From the NCBI GenBank assembly GCA_021781615.1, contig JAJXWM010000011.1, positions 1 through 55,858 of the forward strand: a DNA stretch of 55,858 bases, given 5' to 3'. The DNA comes from Pseudomonadota bacterium. Its GTDB lineage: Bacteria > Pseudomonadota > Gammaproteobacteria > UBA9339. Shown one piece after another: positions 35,401 to 45,309 of this stretch; the first letter of the stretch is position 1, and each line of letters opens with the position of its first letter. The notes beneath the pieces were generated by a model. It was given only the letters and a program-made list of their open reading frames with translations, was not told where the DNA came from and ran no database searches. Both the position numbers and the translations under genes were made by a program.

Positions 35401-36251
35401 TTAATGTGTCGCAAAATCCCGTCCAACTCATCAAGACTATTGTATTTAATTACTATTTTACCTTTACCCTTTTTAGTATGCTGAATGTTAACGGCTGCTG
35501 CTAAGGTATCCGATAGTCTTTTTTGCAATTGTTTAGTATTGGGATCAACTAAGCTTTGGGTGACAGTTGGGGGTTTTTGTAGTTGCTTAACTAAAGCTTC
35601 GCTAGCACGAACCGATAAATTTTTAGTCACAATAATTTTTGCAGCGGTCATTTGCTTTACTAAATCAAGAGTAAGCAAAGCTCTAGCATGTCCCATTTCC
35701 AGCAACCCTTGCTGAATCATATTTTTTATTTCTTCGGATAAAGTTAAAAGGCGCAGTAAGTTGGTAACAACAGTGCGGGATTTACCAATAGCTACTGCTG
35801 CATTTTCGTGGGTCATGTCAAATTCGGCAATTAATCTTTGGAGGCTTAATGCTGTATCAATAGCATTCAAGTCTTCCCTTTGAATGTTTTCTATGAGGGA
35901 TAATGCTATTACTTGTTTGTCATGTATTTCACGGATTACTACTGGAACTTCATGAAGATTGACAAGCTGGGCAGCGCGCCAACGTCGTTCGCCAGCAATA
36001 ATTTCGTAGTTACCGCCGGTTAGCGGGCGGACAATTAGAGGTTGAATAATTCCTTGGGCGCGGATTGAGTCGGCGAGCTCAGCAAGTGACTCCTTATTCA
36101 TGGCGCGCCTTGGTTGGTAGCGCCCTGGTTTTAGAAGATCGATGGCTAGATGTTTTAACGCTGTTTTACTGTTTTCGGTATTGGTGTTGATAGTTTTAAT
36201 ATCGCTTAATAGCTCACTGAGGCCTGTACCTAGACTACTTTTCTTTACCAT
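35397..36251 (-). CDS. parB: Chromosome partitioning protein ParB
   Basis: A 284-residue ParB/Spo0J centromere-binding CTP switch. The N-terminal domain (about 45-135) includes the IIAGERRWRAAQ box, then a helix-turn-helix region (about 155-200, ENAAVAIGKSRTVVTNLLRLL) and a C-terminal dimer domain. AGAGGA precedes the ATG. Its usual partner parA is 820 bp upstream on the same strand, with mobile elements between them, so parB must be expressed from a promoter in the insertion or by long read-through. No parS consensus was found in the window by eye. Confidence 0.95.
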   Translation of the reverse strand: MVKKSSLGTGLSELLSDIKTINTNTENSKTALKHLAIDLLKPGRYQPRRAMNKESLAELADSIRAQGIIQPLIVRPLTGGNYEIIAGERRWRAAQLVNLHEVPVVIREIHDKQVIALSLIENIQREDLNAIDTALSLQRLIAEFDMTHENAAVAIGKSRTVVTNLLRLLTLSEEIKNMIQQGLLEMGHARALLTLDLVKQMTAAKIIVTKNLSVRASEALVKQLQKPPTVTQSLVDPNTKQLQKRLSDTLAAAVNIQHTKKGKGKIVIKYNSLDELDGILRHIK

Positions 36252-36289
36252 AATAAAAATCCTCTAATTTTGTAACTATTCCGCATAAG

Positions 36290-36717
36290 GGCGTTGTTGA
36301 ATAAATAACCATGGAACACCCCCGTTCGCCGTCATTCCCGCGAAAGCGGGAATCTCATATCAATAGCAATTAATATACAAGCATTCCAAGTTGATTAAGT
36401 TTATTAATTGCAAAACATTTAATAGCAACCTCTATAAATTGCCGCTCGAATTTTTTAGCCATAATTTTATCGTCAAATATCAGAATATACAATTGGACGA
36501 CCTTTTTCCCCAGTCTTTTTCGCATTATACCATAAATTAATAATATCCTTATCAAACCATGTAGTTAGACCTACCTCTTTGTTTTAACGCTTCATTATAT
36601 TTCGACCAATTTTTAATATGGTATTTAATTTTTTTCTTGTTTAGATTCCCGCTTTCGCGGGAATGACGGCGACGGGGAGAGTGTTCCAGCGACGGGGATA
36701 TTCCATGGCTATTTATT
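36290..36717. mobile_element. Second IS903-type element, decayed
   Basis: The left end at 36290 repeats the GGCGTTGTTGAATAAATAAC end of the 32106 element, followed by a REP palindrome (36334-36353) and transposase fragments on the minus strand. The right side has a REP palindrome (36645-36664) and a damaged end (CCATGGCTATTTATTCAT at 36703-36720) lacking the outer CAACGCC. No target duplication can be recognised. It sits between parA and parB. Confidence 0.75.
36370..36629 (-). pseudogene. IS5/IS903-type transposase remnant, frameshifted and deleted
   Basis: Three pieces follow one another in different frames: KYHIKNWSKYNEALKQRG, then DKDIINLWYNAKKTGEKGRP with IVYSDI (the typical N terminus of these transposases), then KFERQFIEVAIKCFAINKLN ending LGMLVY (the C terminus). 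The whole catalytic centre is gone. The N- and C-terminal pieces complement the middle fragment kept at 32726-32863, so both derive from the same kind of IS. Confidence 0.8.
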
Positions 36718-36755
36718 CATTAGACTTCTTGCATAACCAAGTATTTTGACATAAA

Positions 36756-36865
36756 GGGGCTGTTGAAACCCGCCTATTTCGTCATTCCCGCGAAAGCGGG
36801 AATCTAATAAAAACAATAAGCTACATTTGTTGTTTTTATAAAAATTTTCAGATTTCAACAGACCC
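36756..36865 (+). repeat. 110-bp MITE-like element, copy C
   Basis: Matches the element at 15612 almost base for base, with ends GGGGCTGTTGAAA and TTTCAACAGACCC and the internal REP palindrome at 36784-36803. No clear target duplication (ATAAA versus AAGTA). It lies between parA and parB. Confidence 0.85.
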
Positions 36866-36892
36866 AAGTAGCAAAAAACGCTGCCTATGTAG

Positions 36893-37048
36893 GGCGATTG
36901 CGTTTTACTTTCTTAATGGGCAGTAGGCGCCGACGGTTGCCTGCGTTGTCAACCAGATTACCTAACTAAACACGCAGGCTAAAGTCTGCTCCTACCACTA
37001 ATGCATAATTATGATAAATCAATAAGATAAAAAGTAAATGCGATCGCC
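36893..37048. repeat. Inverted-repeat-bounded non-coding element
   Basis: GGCGATTGCGTTTTACTTTC at the left is mirrored, with a few mismatches, by GAAAAGTAAATGCGATCGCC-like sequence at the right (AAAAGTAAATGCGATCGCC, 37030-37048). The interior holds a REP-like pair around GTTGCCTGCG and CGCAGGCTAAAGTCTGCTCC. It has no ORF. It may be a further small mobile element, just downstream of parA. Confidence 0.55.
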
Positions 37049-37073
37049 ATGAAAAATTACACTGGACAGATAG

Positions 37074-37832
37074 CTAATTCTTACATATTTCGCCAGCCAA
37101 CGCCAAATAAGCTATCGCTCCTGGTGAATTATGATCATACACCAGCGCCGGTAATCCATGGCTCGGCGCTTCTGCTAAACGAACATTTCTTGGAATAACT
37201 GTTTTATAAACTTTCCCAGGAAAATGGTGTAGTAATTGTTCAGATACTTCAAGCGTTAACCGGTTGCGTCCGTCGTACATTGTACGTAGTAATCCTTCAA
37301 TTTGTAGGTCGGCATTTACGGTGTTTTTTAATTGTTCAATTGTGCCAAGCAGTGCCGCGAGCCCCTCTAAGGCATAATATTCACATTGTATTGGGATAAT
37401 CACGGATGTGGATGCTACTAGGGCGTTGACTGTTAAGATATTTAAAGCTGGCGGGCAGTCGATAAAAATAAAGTCATAACTATCACTGACAGCACTTAGT
37501 GCGCGGCGTAAAAAATATTCCCGTTCATTTAATTTGGCAAGTTGCACTTCGGCGGCTGTTAATTGTGAGCCTGAGGGAATGAGGTCATAACCAACATTGG
37601 TTTTTTTAATAACGTCTTGGATTGAAGCAAGGTTTAATAGTAAATCAGCGCTTGAAAAATTAATATCTTCTTTACGGACCCCGCTTCCCATCGATGCATT
37701 TCCTTGGGGGTCAAGATCGACTAATAAAATTCTCCTTTTAGTTGCACCCAGAGAAGCTGACAAATTAACCGCCGTAGTTGTTTTACCAACCCCACCTTTT
37801 TGATTAGTTATAGCGATGATTTTTGTTGTCAT
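37074..37832 (-). CDS. parA: Chromosome partitioning ATPase ParA (Soj)
   Basis: A 252-residue deviant-Walker ATPase that drives origin segregation with ParB. NQKGGVGKTTTAVNLSA gives the two-Lys Walker A; LVDLDPQGNASMG and FIFIDCPPAL are the A' and B motifs. It overlaps rsmG by ATGA (37829-37832), the standard gammaproteobacterial rsmG-parA junction. The expected immediate parB is displaced by mobile elements. Confidence 0.96.
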   Translation of the reverse strand: MTTKIIAITNQKGGVGKTTTAVNLSASLGATKRRILLVDLDPQGNASMGSGVRKEDINFSSADLLLNLASIQDVIKKTNVGYDLIPSGSQLTAAEVQLAKLNEREYFLRRALSAVSDSYDFIFIDCPPALNILTVNALVASTSVIIPIQCEYYALEGLAALLGTIEQLKNTVNADLQIEGLLRTMYDGRNRLTLEVSEQLLHHFPGKVYKTVIPRNVRLAEAPSHGLPALVYDHNSPGAIAYLALAGEICKN

Positions 37833-38464
37833 ACTAAAATTTTTACTACGTGCCGTTCTTCGTTTAAGTAGGGAACCTCAAGGCGATACAATTCAAAGTT
37901 TTTAACAGATTTTAATTCCTCTGCCGGATTTTTTCCCTTCATAATTAGTATCTGACCATTTTTGGCGCAAAGATGTTTTACTTTCTCAATGATAATATCA
38001 GATTTTGTCGTTGCGCGAGTTACTATCGTAGCAAAGAGACGATCAAAATGGAAATCTTCAATTCGTTTAGTGACGATTTTAATGTTTTTGATATTAAGCG
38101 CAAGAACCACGTGTTGCAAAAATGTGGTTTTTTTATGAGCACTATCGAGTAATACAAAATTATATTCTGGTAATAAAAGAGCTAAGGGGATGCCGGGCAA
38201 GCCGCCTCCAGTACCAAAATCAAGAATATCTGGACCCTTAATAAATGGAACAATAGCTAGGCTATCGAAGATGTGACGAATCAAAATAGCTTTTGGCTCA
38301 GAAATGGCGGTTAGGTTATGAACTTTATTCCATTTATTAAGTAACATTATATAGGCAACGATTTTTTCAGAGGTGGTTTCAGGTGGGTTTAGCTTTAATT
38401 CAGCTAAGCCTGATTTCAGAATTGGGGTAAGAGTTGATGTTATATTGGGGACGCTATGTTTCAT
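37829..38464 (-). CDS. rsmG: 16S rRNA (guanine-527 N7) methyltransferase RsmG
   Basis: A 211-residue SAM-dependent methyltransferase (GidB). Motifs: NKWNKVHNLTAI, FDSLAI, DFGTGGGLPGIPLAL (SAM loop), LLDSAHKKTTFL and TRATTKS. ATG at 38464 is taken; a TTG six codons earlier is possible but less likely. mnmG (gidA), often upstream, is absent; the porin gene and a terminator precede it. Confidence 0.95.
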   Translation of the reverse strand: MKHSVPNITSTLTPILKSGLAELKLNPPETTSEKIVAYIMLLNKWNKVHNLTAISEPKAILIRHIFDSLAIVPFIKGPDILDFGTGGGLPGIPLALLLPEYNFVLLDSAHKKTTFLQHVVLALNIKNIKIVTKRIEDFHFDRLFATIVTRATTKSDIIIEKVKHLCAKNGQILIMKGKNPAEELKSVKNFELYRLEVPYLNEERHVVKILV

Positions 38465-38487
38465 ATTATTTTTTACCCCCAAAAAGC

Positions 38488-38514
38488 AAAAGACCCGAAA
38501 AATCCGGGTCTTTT
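38488..38514 (-). terminator. Intrinsic terminator of the porin gene
   Basis: AAAAGACCCG (38488-38497) pairs perfectly with CGGGTCTTTT (38505-38514). Read on the minus strand the stem is followed by a T-rich tract. It lies 22 bases after the porin stop and just before rsmG; symmetry could let it work in both directions. Confidence 0.85.
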
Positions 38515-38536
38515 GTGTAAAGCAAAATATTACAGC

Positions 38537-39877
38537 TTATAGTTGGACCATCAAACGTGCTAAACCAACAGTTGCATTGCGATGACCAGCAACGTCGCCT
38601 GATTGAGCAGCAGTGGACGGAGCAAATTCATAACTCTTACCATGAGCAACTACTAGGTCTAACTCGGTATTTTTGAAGAGATTTACCTTATATTCGCCAA
38701 GCAGTCTCCATTTTGGAATTATTCTGCACCAGTCAGTGATACCCTTTTTGTTATCACCAAACCAAGCACCGTTACCACTAAACTGTACACCAGCACCAAT
38801 ATGAGAATCGTGCTCCAAAGTCTTAAATGCATACTCAGCATTAACATCAGCACCCCAGAATCTTGAGCTATCTGATTGGCTTGAGTAGTTAGCATCGACC
38901 ATTTTCTTGACGGCTGTGACGAAGTTAGCTGACATACTAAAGGCCTTATAAGCAAGGTCGCCATGCACGCTAACACCACCGATTGGATCTATTTCATATT
39001 TTTTGCCAAAGCTATTAACTGGATGGTTTATTTTAGTAGTCCAATTTGATGATCCTTCACCCAATGCCCAAGATGGTTCAACGTTTGGAGAGAACACTTG
39101 GCTATCCCAGAGATTATGGATGTAACCTAAGTTAACGTTAACATGTGCATTTGGTACATTAAATGCTTCTAGATTGTCATAGTAACCTACCAATCCACCA
39201 AAGTTTCTGATGTTACCAGTTGAAGAACCTACTGGATAAGTATCGCCTCTGAAGGCAAAGACATTAGCATAGAATCCAAAGTTTGTGGTTACCCCAACAA
39301 TACCAGCTACGGCATTTGTCTGAGACAATGCTTGAGTAGGGCTCATGATTTGATATGGAACATATGGATCAACATAGTTACCAAATGGAATATATTTCTT
39401 TCCGAATACGGCATAGAAAGGATATTTGGTAAGGTCGCCAATGGTAACGTATGCCTCATCTGCCACTATGGTGTGTCTGATTTGACGATAAGCAAATGTA
39501 CTGTGCCCTACTTCCTTTTGCTTGGTAATAAACATGTTATTCCATGGAATTGGAGCGCCTAAATAAGCTAAATTCAAGCTAGCTTTACTCCAGCTGCTCA
39601 AATTGGCGTTAACTAACAAATTGAAGTTATTTACATAAAGATCTGAGCCGTTATTCAGGTAGGTAAATGAACCAGCTGGATCGTGGTTACCAGCAATACC
39701 CACGATGCTACCAATGCCGCCAACGCTAATACGATTGAACCAGCCTTCGCTGCATACAGGGGAAAGTGCTGAGTTTTGATCTACGATCGCTTGTTGGGAA
39801 GCCAAAGTGCTCTTCGCAAAAGCTGGGGTCATCAACCCTAACATAACTAATGAAGCAACTACAGGTTTAAGTTTCAT
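38537..39877 (-). CDS. Outer-membrane beta-barrel porin, LbtU/MOMP-like
   Basis: A 446-residue outer-membrane protein with a clear signal peptide (MKLKPVVASLVMLGLMTPAFA). The rest alternates short amphipathic strands. The block ADEAYVTIGDLTKYPFYAVF, GKKYIPFGNYVDPY, then MSPTQALSQTNAVA looks like the LbtU-type siderophore-porin family described in Legionella, although the N-terminal coiled coil is absent. The last residue is Leu rather than Phe. A strong terminator, a good promoter and a ~200-nt leader suggest an abundant major outer-membrane protein. Ligand unknown; a link to iron uptake would fit the DtxR-type regulator but is inference. Confidence 0.65.
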   Translation of the reverse strand: MKLKPVVASLVMLGLMTPAFAKSTLASQQAIVDQNSALSPVCSEGWFNRISVGGIGSIVGIAGNHDPAGSFTYLNNGSDLYVNNFNLLVNANLSSWSKASLNLAYLGAPIPWNNMFITKQKEVGHSTFAYRQIRHTIVADEAYVTIGDLTKYPFYAVFGKKYIPFGNYVDPYVPYQIMSPTQALSQTNAVAGIVGVTTNFGFYANVFAFRGDTYPVGSSTGNIRNFGGLVGYYDNLEAFNVPNAHVNVNLGYIHNLWDSQVFSPNVEPSWALGEGSSNWTTKINHPVNSFGKKYEIDPIGGVSVHGDLAYKAFSMSANFVTAVKKMVDANYSSQSDSSRFWGADVNAEYAFKTLEHDSHIGAGVQFSGNGAWFGDNKKGITDWCRIIPKWRLLGEYKVNLFKNTELDLVVAHGKSYEFAPSTAAQSGDVAGHRNATVGLARLMVQL

Positions 39878-40088
39878 CCTTTTTTTTCTCCTAATTTAAA
39901 TTTAAATTGGAATTACTATTAATTGTTAAATTCAAAACAGCGCACCATTTTTCTGATAAAAAAGCGCTATTTCAACCAGAGCTTTATACAAGCTTTCTTT
40001 CTTGTACAAGTGCATCTGTTTTGTGTGTGGTTCATGAATCTCTGAAACCTCACAAACCAACCAATACAACTGATTGATTATGAGAGCC

Positions 40089-40116
40089 ATTTTAACAAGA
40101 AAAAACGAAGTTGCAA
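40089..40116 (-). promoter_or_regulatory. Promoter of the porin gene
   Basis: On the minus strand TTGCAA (40111-40116) and TAAAAT (40089-40094) are 16 bases apart. The predicted leader of ~200 nt contains self-complementary parts (AGCGC/GCGCT near 39936-39973, CTTGTACAAG near 40012). The 363-bp space between the porin and pepP holds no gene on either strand that I can support. Confidence 0.45.
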
Positions 40117-40240
40117 GTGTTTTGTTATTTTTCCGCTAGATAGCGCATGAAATTGGAACAAAATTCATCATAAATCATTGTCAACAGACACTTCCTGTTT
40201 TTAAAAAAAATTGAAAAATCAATCTGATAAATGGCAAAAA

Positions 40241-41497
40241 TTATTTGCCCATAATTTTTTCTATTTCCGTGACGCTTTTTGGTATTTCACTAGTTAATAC
40301 CTCACAACCGTGACTTGTGACTAATATATTATCTTCAATTCTTATGCCCATACCGAGTGTTTTGAGATAAATACCAGGTTCAACGGTAAGTACCATACCA
40401 GGCTCAAGGGTTCGCCATTTGTTTTTAATACAATACTTACCCGCATCATGTGGCTCAAGGCCAAGCCAGTGGCCAATCTTATGCATAAAGAATGGTTTAA
40501 ATTTTTGTTTGGTGACCAATGATTCTATATTGCCATGAAGTATTTTTGCGTCCATCAATCCTTTGGTGATAACTTTTTCGGCCGTAGACTGTAAATGATC
40601 CCATCTTACTCCTGGGCGAATTTTTTTGATCGTTTCTATTTGGGCGTTTAGGACTATTTCATAGCAGGTTTGTTGTTTACGAGTGAATTTACCATTTACT
40701 GGAAAGGTACGAGAAACATCAGCGCAGTAATTTTGATACCTGGCCCCGGCATCTATAAGAATTAGCTCTTTTTTGGTGATTTTCTTGTTATTTTTGGAAT
40801 AATGTAGGGTGCACGCGTTTATGCCGCTCGCTATTATGGTTGGAAAAGCTGGGCGACAGCCGCCTAAACGCATAAACTCATGTAATATTTCTGCTTCTAG
40901 CTCAAACTCGTAAATTTTTGGGATGCATTTTTGCATCGCTCTTAAGTGGCCGGCAGTTGTAATTTCTACTGCTTTACGGATAGCGTTTAACTCAAAGTTG
41001 CTTTTTTTAACGCGCATTTCATGTAATATATTGTTTATACTTATTAATTCATGAGATTTGATGCCGATTTTTTTAACCCAAAAGGCAATTTTTTGGTCGA
41101 ATTTGTCGCTAGCATTGGTATTAGAATAGATATTTTTACGGCTAGCCAACAATTTTGGCAAAACTTTGTCAATTTCAGATATTGCAACAGCCTGATCAGC
41201 TCCAAAATCTTTGCAAGCACCTTTTTGGCCAGTTATGGCGCCATGCCAGATTTCTTTTTTGGGATCATGTTCACGATTAAAGAGGATAAATTCGCTATTA
41301 CAGCGCCCGGGAATCAAAACAGCGACCGATTCTGGCTCAATAAATCCAGTTAGGTAATAAAAGTCGCTATTTTGTTGGTAGGGATGATATTCGCAGCACT
41401 CTTTTGCAGAGAAGACAATTGCTATACCATCATTTCCGATAGTTTTTAGTAGATTATCCCGCCTAAGTTTGAATTCTTTTTTTTGTGTGGAATCCAT
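40241..41497 (-). CDS. pepP: Xaa-Pro aminopeptidase (PepP type, M24B)
   Basis: A 418-residue metallo-aminopeptidase that removes N-terminal residues before proline. Metal ligands: two Asp in LILIDAGARYQNYCADVSRTF, His in HKIGHWLGLEPHD, Glu in VLTVEPGIYL and Glu in IRIEDNILVT. The N-terminal domain carries GDGIAIVFSA...QQNSDFYYLTGF typical of PepP. It stands at the 3' end of a long minus-strand run, 51 bases after the PH-domain gene. Confidence 0.94.
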   Translation of the reverse strand: MDSTQKKEFKLRRDNLLKTIGNDGIAIVFSAKECCEYHPYQQNSDFYYLTGFIEPESVAVLIPGRCNSEFILFNREHDPKKEIWHGAITGQKGACKDFGADQAVAISEIDKVLPKLLASRKNIYSNTNASDKFDQKIAFWVKKIGIKSHELISINNILHEMRVKKSNFELNAIRKAVEITTAGHLRAMQKCIPKIYEFELEAEILHEFMRLGGCRPAFPTIIASGINACTLHYSKNNKKITKKELILIDAGARYQNYCADVSRTFPVNGKFTRKQQTCYEIVLNAQIETIKKIRPGVRWDHLQSTAEKVITKGLMDAKILHGNIESLVTKQKFKPFFMHKIGHWLGLEPHDAGKYCIKNKWRTLEPGMVLTVEPGIYLKTLGMGIRIEDNILVTSHGCEVLTSEIPKSVTEIEKIMGK

Positions 41498-41548
41498 GAC
41501 CTATTTATAGCACACGTTCAAAAGGGGTCAAGTCCGACTCAAATAGAC

Positions 41549-42004
41549 TTATTTGCCAACCCCCTGCTGCAACTGCTGTTGAATGTTACTGCGGAATTTA
41601 AGCGGATCGGGAATATAAAAAAACGGGTTTTTAGTACCACCAACCCCAGCAATAATTACCGTACCAAAATTTAAAATTCTGCCGCTGATTCCTTGCTCAA
41701 CATAAACTCCCTCTATTCGGTCTAAAAATATTTCTAATGATTTCCGGCGAATAAACCCCACCTTAATAAGGATACGTCTATTAGTTATAGCGTATTCAGA
41801 ACATTTATAACTAATTAAATCGCTAATAAAACTAATTAAACCGAACAGCAACATCAAACCACCAAGTAAAGTAGAGGAAGAAATCCAAACTGTAAAAATA
41901 AAAACTGCTGCCCACAAAAAAACACTATAAAATACTATATAATGCGGCCTGGTATAATATAAAATTTGTTCATCTTTTAATAACGTATCTTTAATGTAGG
42001 ACAT
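41549..42004 (-). CDS. Membrane protein with bacterial PH domain (YdbS/bPH2 type)
   Basis: A 151-residue protein taken from ATG 42004, four bases after the glmU stop. Two adjacent membrane helices (about 22-65) are followed by a bPH2 domain: YAITNRRILIKVGFIRRKSLEIFLDRIEGV. An N-terminal LLKDEQILYYTRPHYIVF stretch is common to the family. Function is unknown; related proteins are found in membrane-stress or secretion settings. An earlier in-frame start would lie inside glmU and is rejected. Confidence 0.82.
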   Translation of the reverse strand: MSYIKDTLLKDEQILYYTRPHYIVFYSVFLWAAVFIFTVWISSSTLLGGLMLLFGLISFISDLISYKCSEYAITNRRILIKVGFIRRKSLEIFLDRIEGVYVEQGISGRILNFGTVIIAGVGGTKNPFFYIPDPLKFRSNIQQQLQQGVGK

Positions 42005-42008
42005 GAGA

Positions 42009-43382
42009 TTATTTCTTCTTTTTCTTTTTCCGCTGCCAACCGTCGATTGTAGCTTGTTTGGCACGCGCCACCGTTAGCTTGTCTTGGGGGGCATCTTGCG
42101 TAATAACTGAACCCGCGCCAATTACTGCACTTTTACCGATCGTTACTGGAGCAACCAAAGAGGTATTTGACCCAACAAATGCACCATCTTCAATTACCGT
42201 CTGATATTTATCGACCCCATTATAATTACAAGTAATAGTGCCAGCACCAATATTAACATCACTACCAATAATAGTATCTCCCAGATAGCTAACATGGTGG
42301 GTTTTGCTGTTTTTACCTATTTTAGAATTTTTTACTTCAGCAAAATTACCGACATGCGCCCCTTGGTCTAAAAAGGTATTTGGACGAATACGGGCAAAGG
42401 GACCAACAATACAATCATCGGAAATAACTGCATTTTCAATAACACAATTGGCTTTAACCGTAACATTTTCACCAATTTGAACATTTTTTAAAAAATTGTT
42501 AGGACCAATCGTAGTATCAGAACCAAGAGTAACTTCACCCTCAATCACCACATTAACATCAATCATTACGTTACTACCAACCGTCAACTCTCCCCGCACA
42601 TCAAACCGATCAGGATCGGGCAAAATTAAACCTTTAGCCATAAAATTATCGGCAAGAGCTCTTTGATACTTACGTTCTAAATTTGCCAGCTGTTTTTGAT
42701 CGTTGATACCAACCACCTCCTCCGGATCAGAAGCTAACAAACAATTTATCGGAACACCATCCGCATGCAACATAGCAATAATGTCAGTTAAATAATACTC
42801 GCCTTGCGCATTACTTTGATGTAACTGGGGTAAATAATTACGTAATATTTTTGAAGTGGTCACTAAAATCCCCGTATTAATCTCGCTGATTTTTTGTTCG
42901 ACCAATGTCGCATCTTTATGTTCAACAATTGCGGTAATATTTGCGGATTTATCGCGCACAATGCGTCCAAATCCAGTTGGATCGGAAAATTTAGCGCTAA
43001 GTAAGCCAAGACCATCTTCTGGCATGTTTTTAATTAACTGCTCCAGAGTGGTGAGACTAATTAACGGAACATCACCATATAAAATCAAAACTTGGGATGC
43101 ATGCTCAAGATGGGGCAGCGCTTGCATTACTGCATGACCGGTTCCTAATCTTTTGGTCTGCTCTACCCAATTAATGTCGTCTTTTTCGAAATACTTACGA
43201 ACTAAATCACCACCCTCTCCATAAATAACATGAATCTTTCCCGGCTGTAGACTTTTGGCTGTTTGCAACACATGCCAAAGCAAAGGTTTACCACCAAGCT
43301 TATGAAGAACTTTTGGCATTTTTGAATACATTCTCGTACCTTTACCAGCAGCGAGAATAACTATGTTTAAATTTTTTATCAT
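42009..43382 (-). CDS. glmU: Bifunctional UDP-N-acetylglucosamine pyrophosphorylase / GlcN-1-P acetyltransferase GlmU
   Basis: A 457-residue cytoplasmic enzyme that makes UDP-GlcNAc. The N-terminal uridyltransferase has ILAAGKGTRMYSKMPKVLHK and LYGDVPLI; the C-terminal part (about 250-450) is a left-handed beta-helix of hexapeptides with the acetyltransferase His in KTHHVSYLGD. It ends in RKKKKKK, a basic tail made of a long A-run in DNA, a site prone to slippage. Linkage to atpC is typical for gammaproteobacteria. Confidence 0.97.
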   Translation of the reverse strand: MIKNLNIVILAAGKGTRMYSKMPKVLHKLGGKPLLWHVLQTAKSLQPGKIHVIYGEGGDLVRKYFEKDDINWVEQTKRLGTGHAVMQALPHLEHASQVLILYGDVPLISLTTLEQLIKNMPEDGLGLLSAKFSDPTGFGRIVRDKSANITAIVEHKDATLVEQKISEINTGILVTTSKILRNYLPQLHQSNAQGEYYLTDIIAMLHADGVPINCLLASDPEEVVGINDQKQLANLERKYQRALADNFMAKGLILPDPDRFDVRGELTVGSNVMIDVNVVIEGEVTLGSDTTIGPNNFLKNVQIGENVTVKANCVIENAVISDDCIVGPFARIRPNTFLDQGAHVGNFAEVKNSKIGKNSKTHHVSYLGDTIIGSDVNIGAGTITCNYNGVDKYQTVIEDGAFVGSNTSLVAPVTIGKSAVIGAGSVITQDAPQDKLTVARAKQATIDGWQRKKKKKK

Positions 43383-43451
43383 ACTATACTCTGCGTAAAA
43401 TAAATTAATGCTTTGTCGGCGGCGCTATTCGCGATCAGTGTAAATTCGTAT

Positions 43452-43868
43452 TTATCCCTTGCGTGACATTTTTATAGTCCGGAGCTGTGCTGCTGCTTGC
43501 TCTATTTGCACCAAAGCGCTAGTAAAATCTACATTTGATTTTTTATTAGCTAGTAAGCGCTCGGCATTTTCACGCACAGCAATTGCTGACGCCTCATCTA
43601 AATCAATAGCACGAGTAACCGTGTCAGCTAAAACCGTTACTACATTTGGTTGCACCTCTAATATCCCGCCCGAAACATAATAAATATCCTGACTTCCTCC
43701 TTGGAGAATTATGCGAATCTGCCCAGGCTTAATCGTAGTTAAAAGCGGCATGTGTCCCGGTAAAATTCCAAGCTCCCCCATAACTCCGGTAACCACCACC
43801 ATTTCAGCAAAACCAGAAAAAATTTTGGCTTCGAGGCTTACTATGTCTAATCGTAATACTGCCTTCAT
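43452..43868 (-). CDS. atpC: ATP synthase F1 epsilon subunit
   Basis: A 138-residue central-stalk subunit that couples rotation and inhibits ATP hydrolysis. The N-terminal beta-sandwich contains [14 protein letters not shown], and the C-terminal helical hairpin follows ANKKSN. Last gene of the operon before glmU. Confidence 0.96.
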   Translation of the reverse strand: MKAVLRLDIVSLEAKIFSGFAEMVVVTGVMGELGILPGHMPLLTTIKPGQIRIILQGGSQDIYYVSGGILEVQPNVVTVLADTVTRAIDLDEASAIAVRENAERLLANKKSNVDFTSALVQIEQAAAQLRTIKMSRKG

Positions 43869-43902
43869 GCGCGCCCTTCGTAAAATAAGTTCCCCAACAA
43901 TA

Positions 43903-45282
<1,380 letters not shown>

Positions 45283-45309
45283 TTATTTTCTCAAAATTAA
45301 CATTATAAA

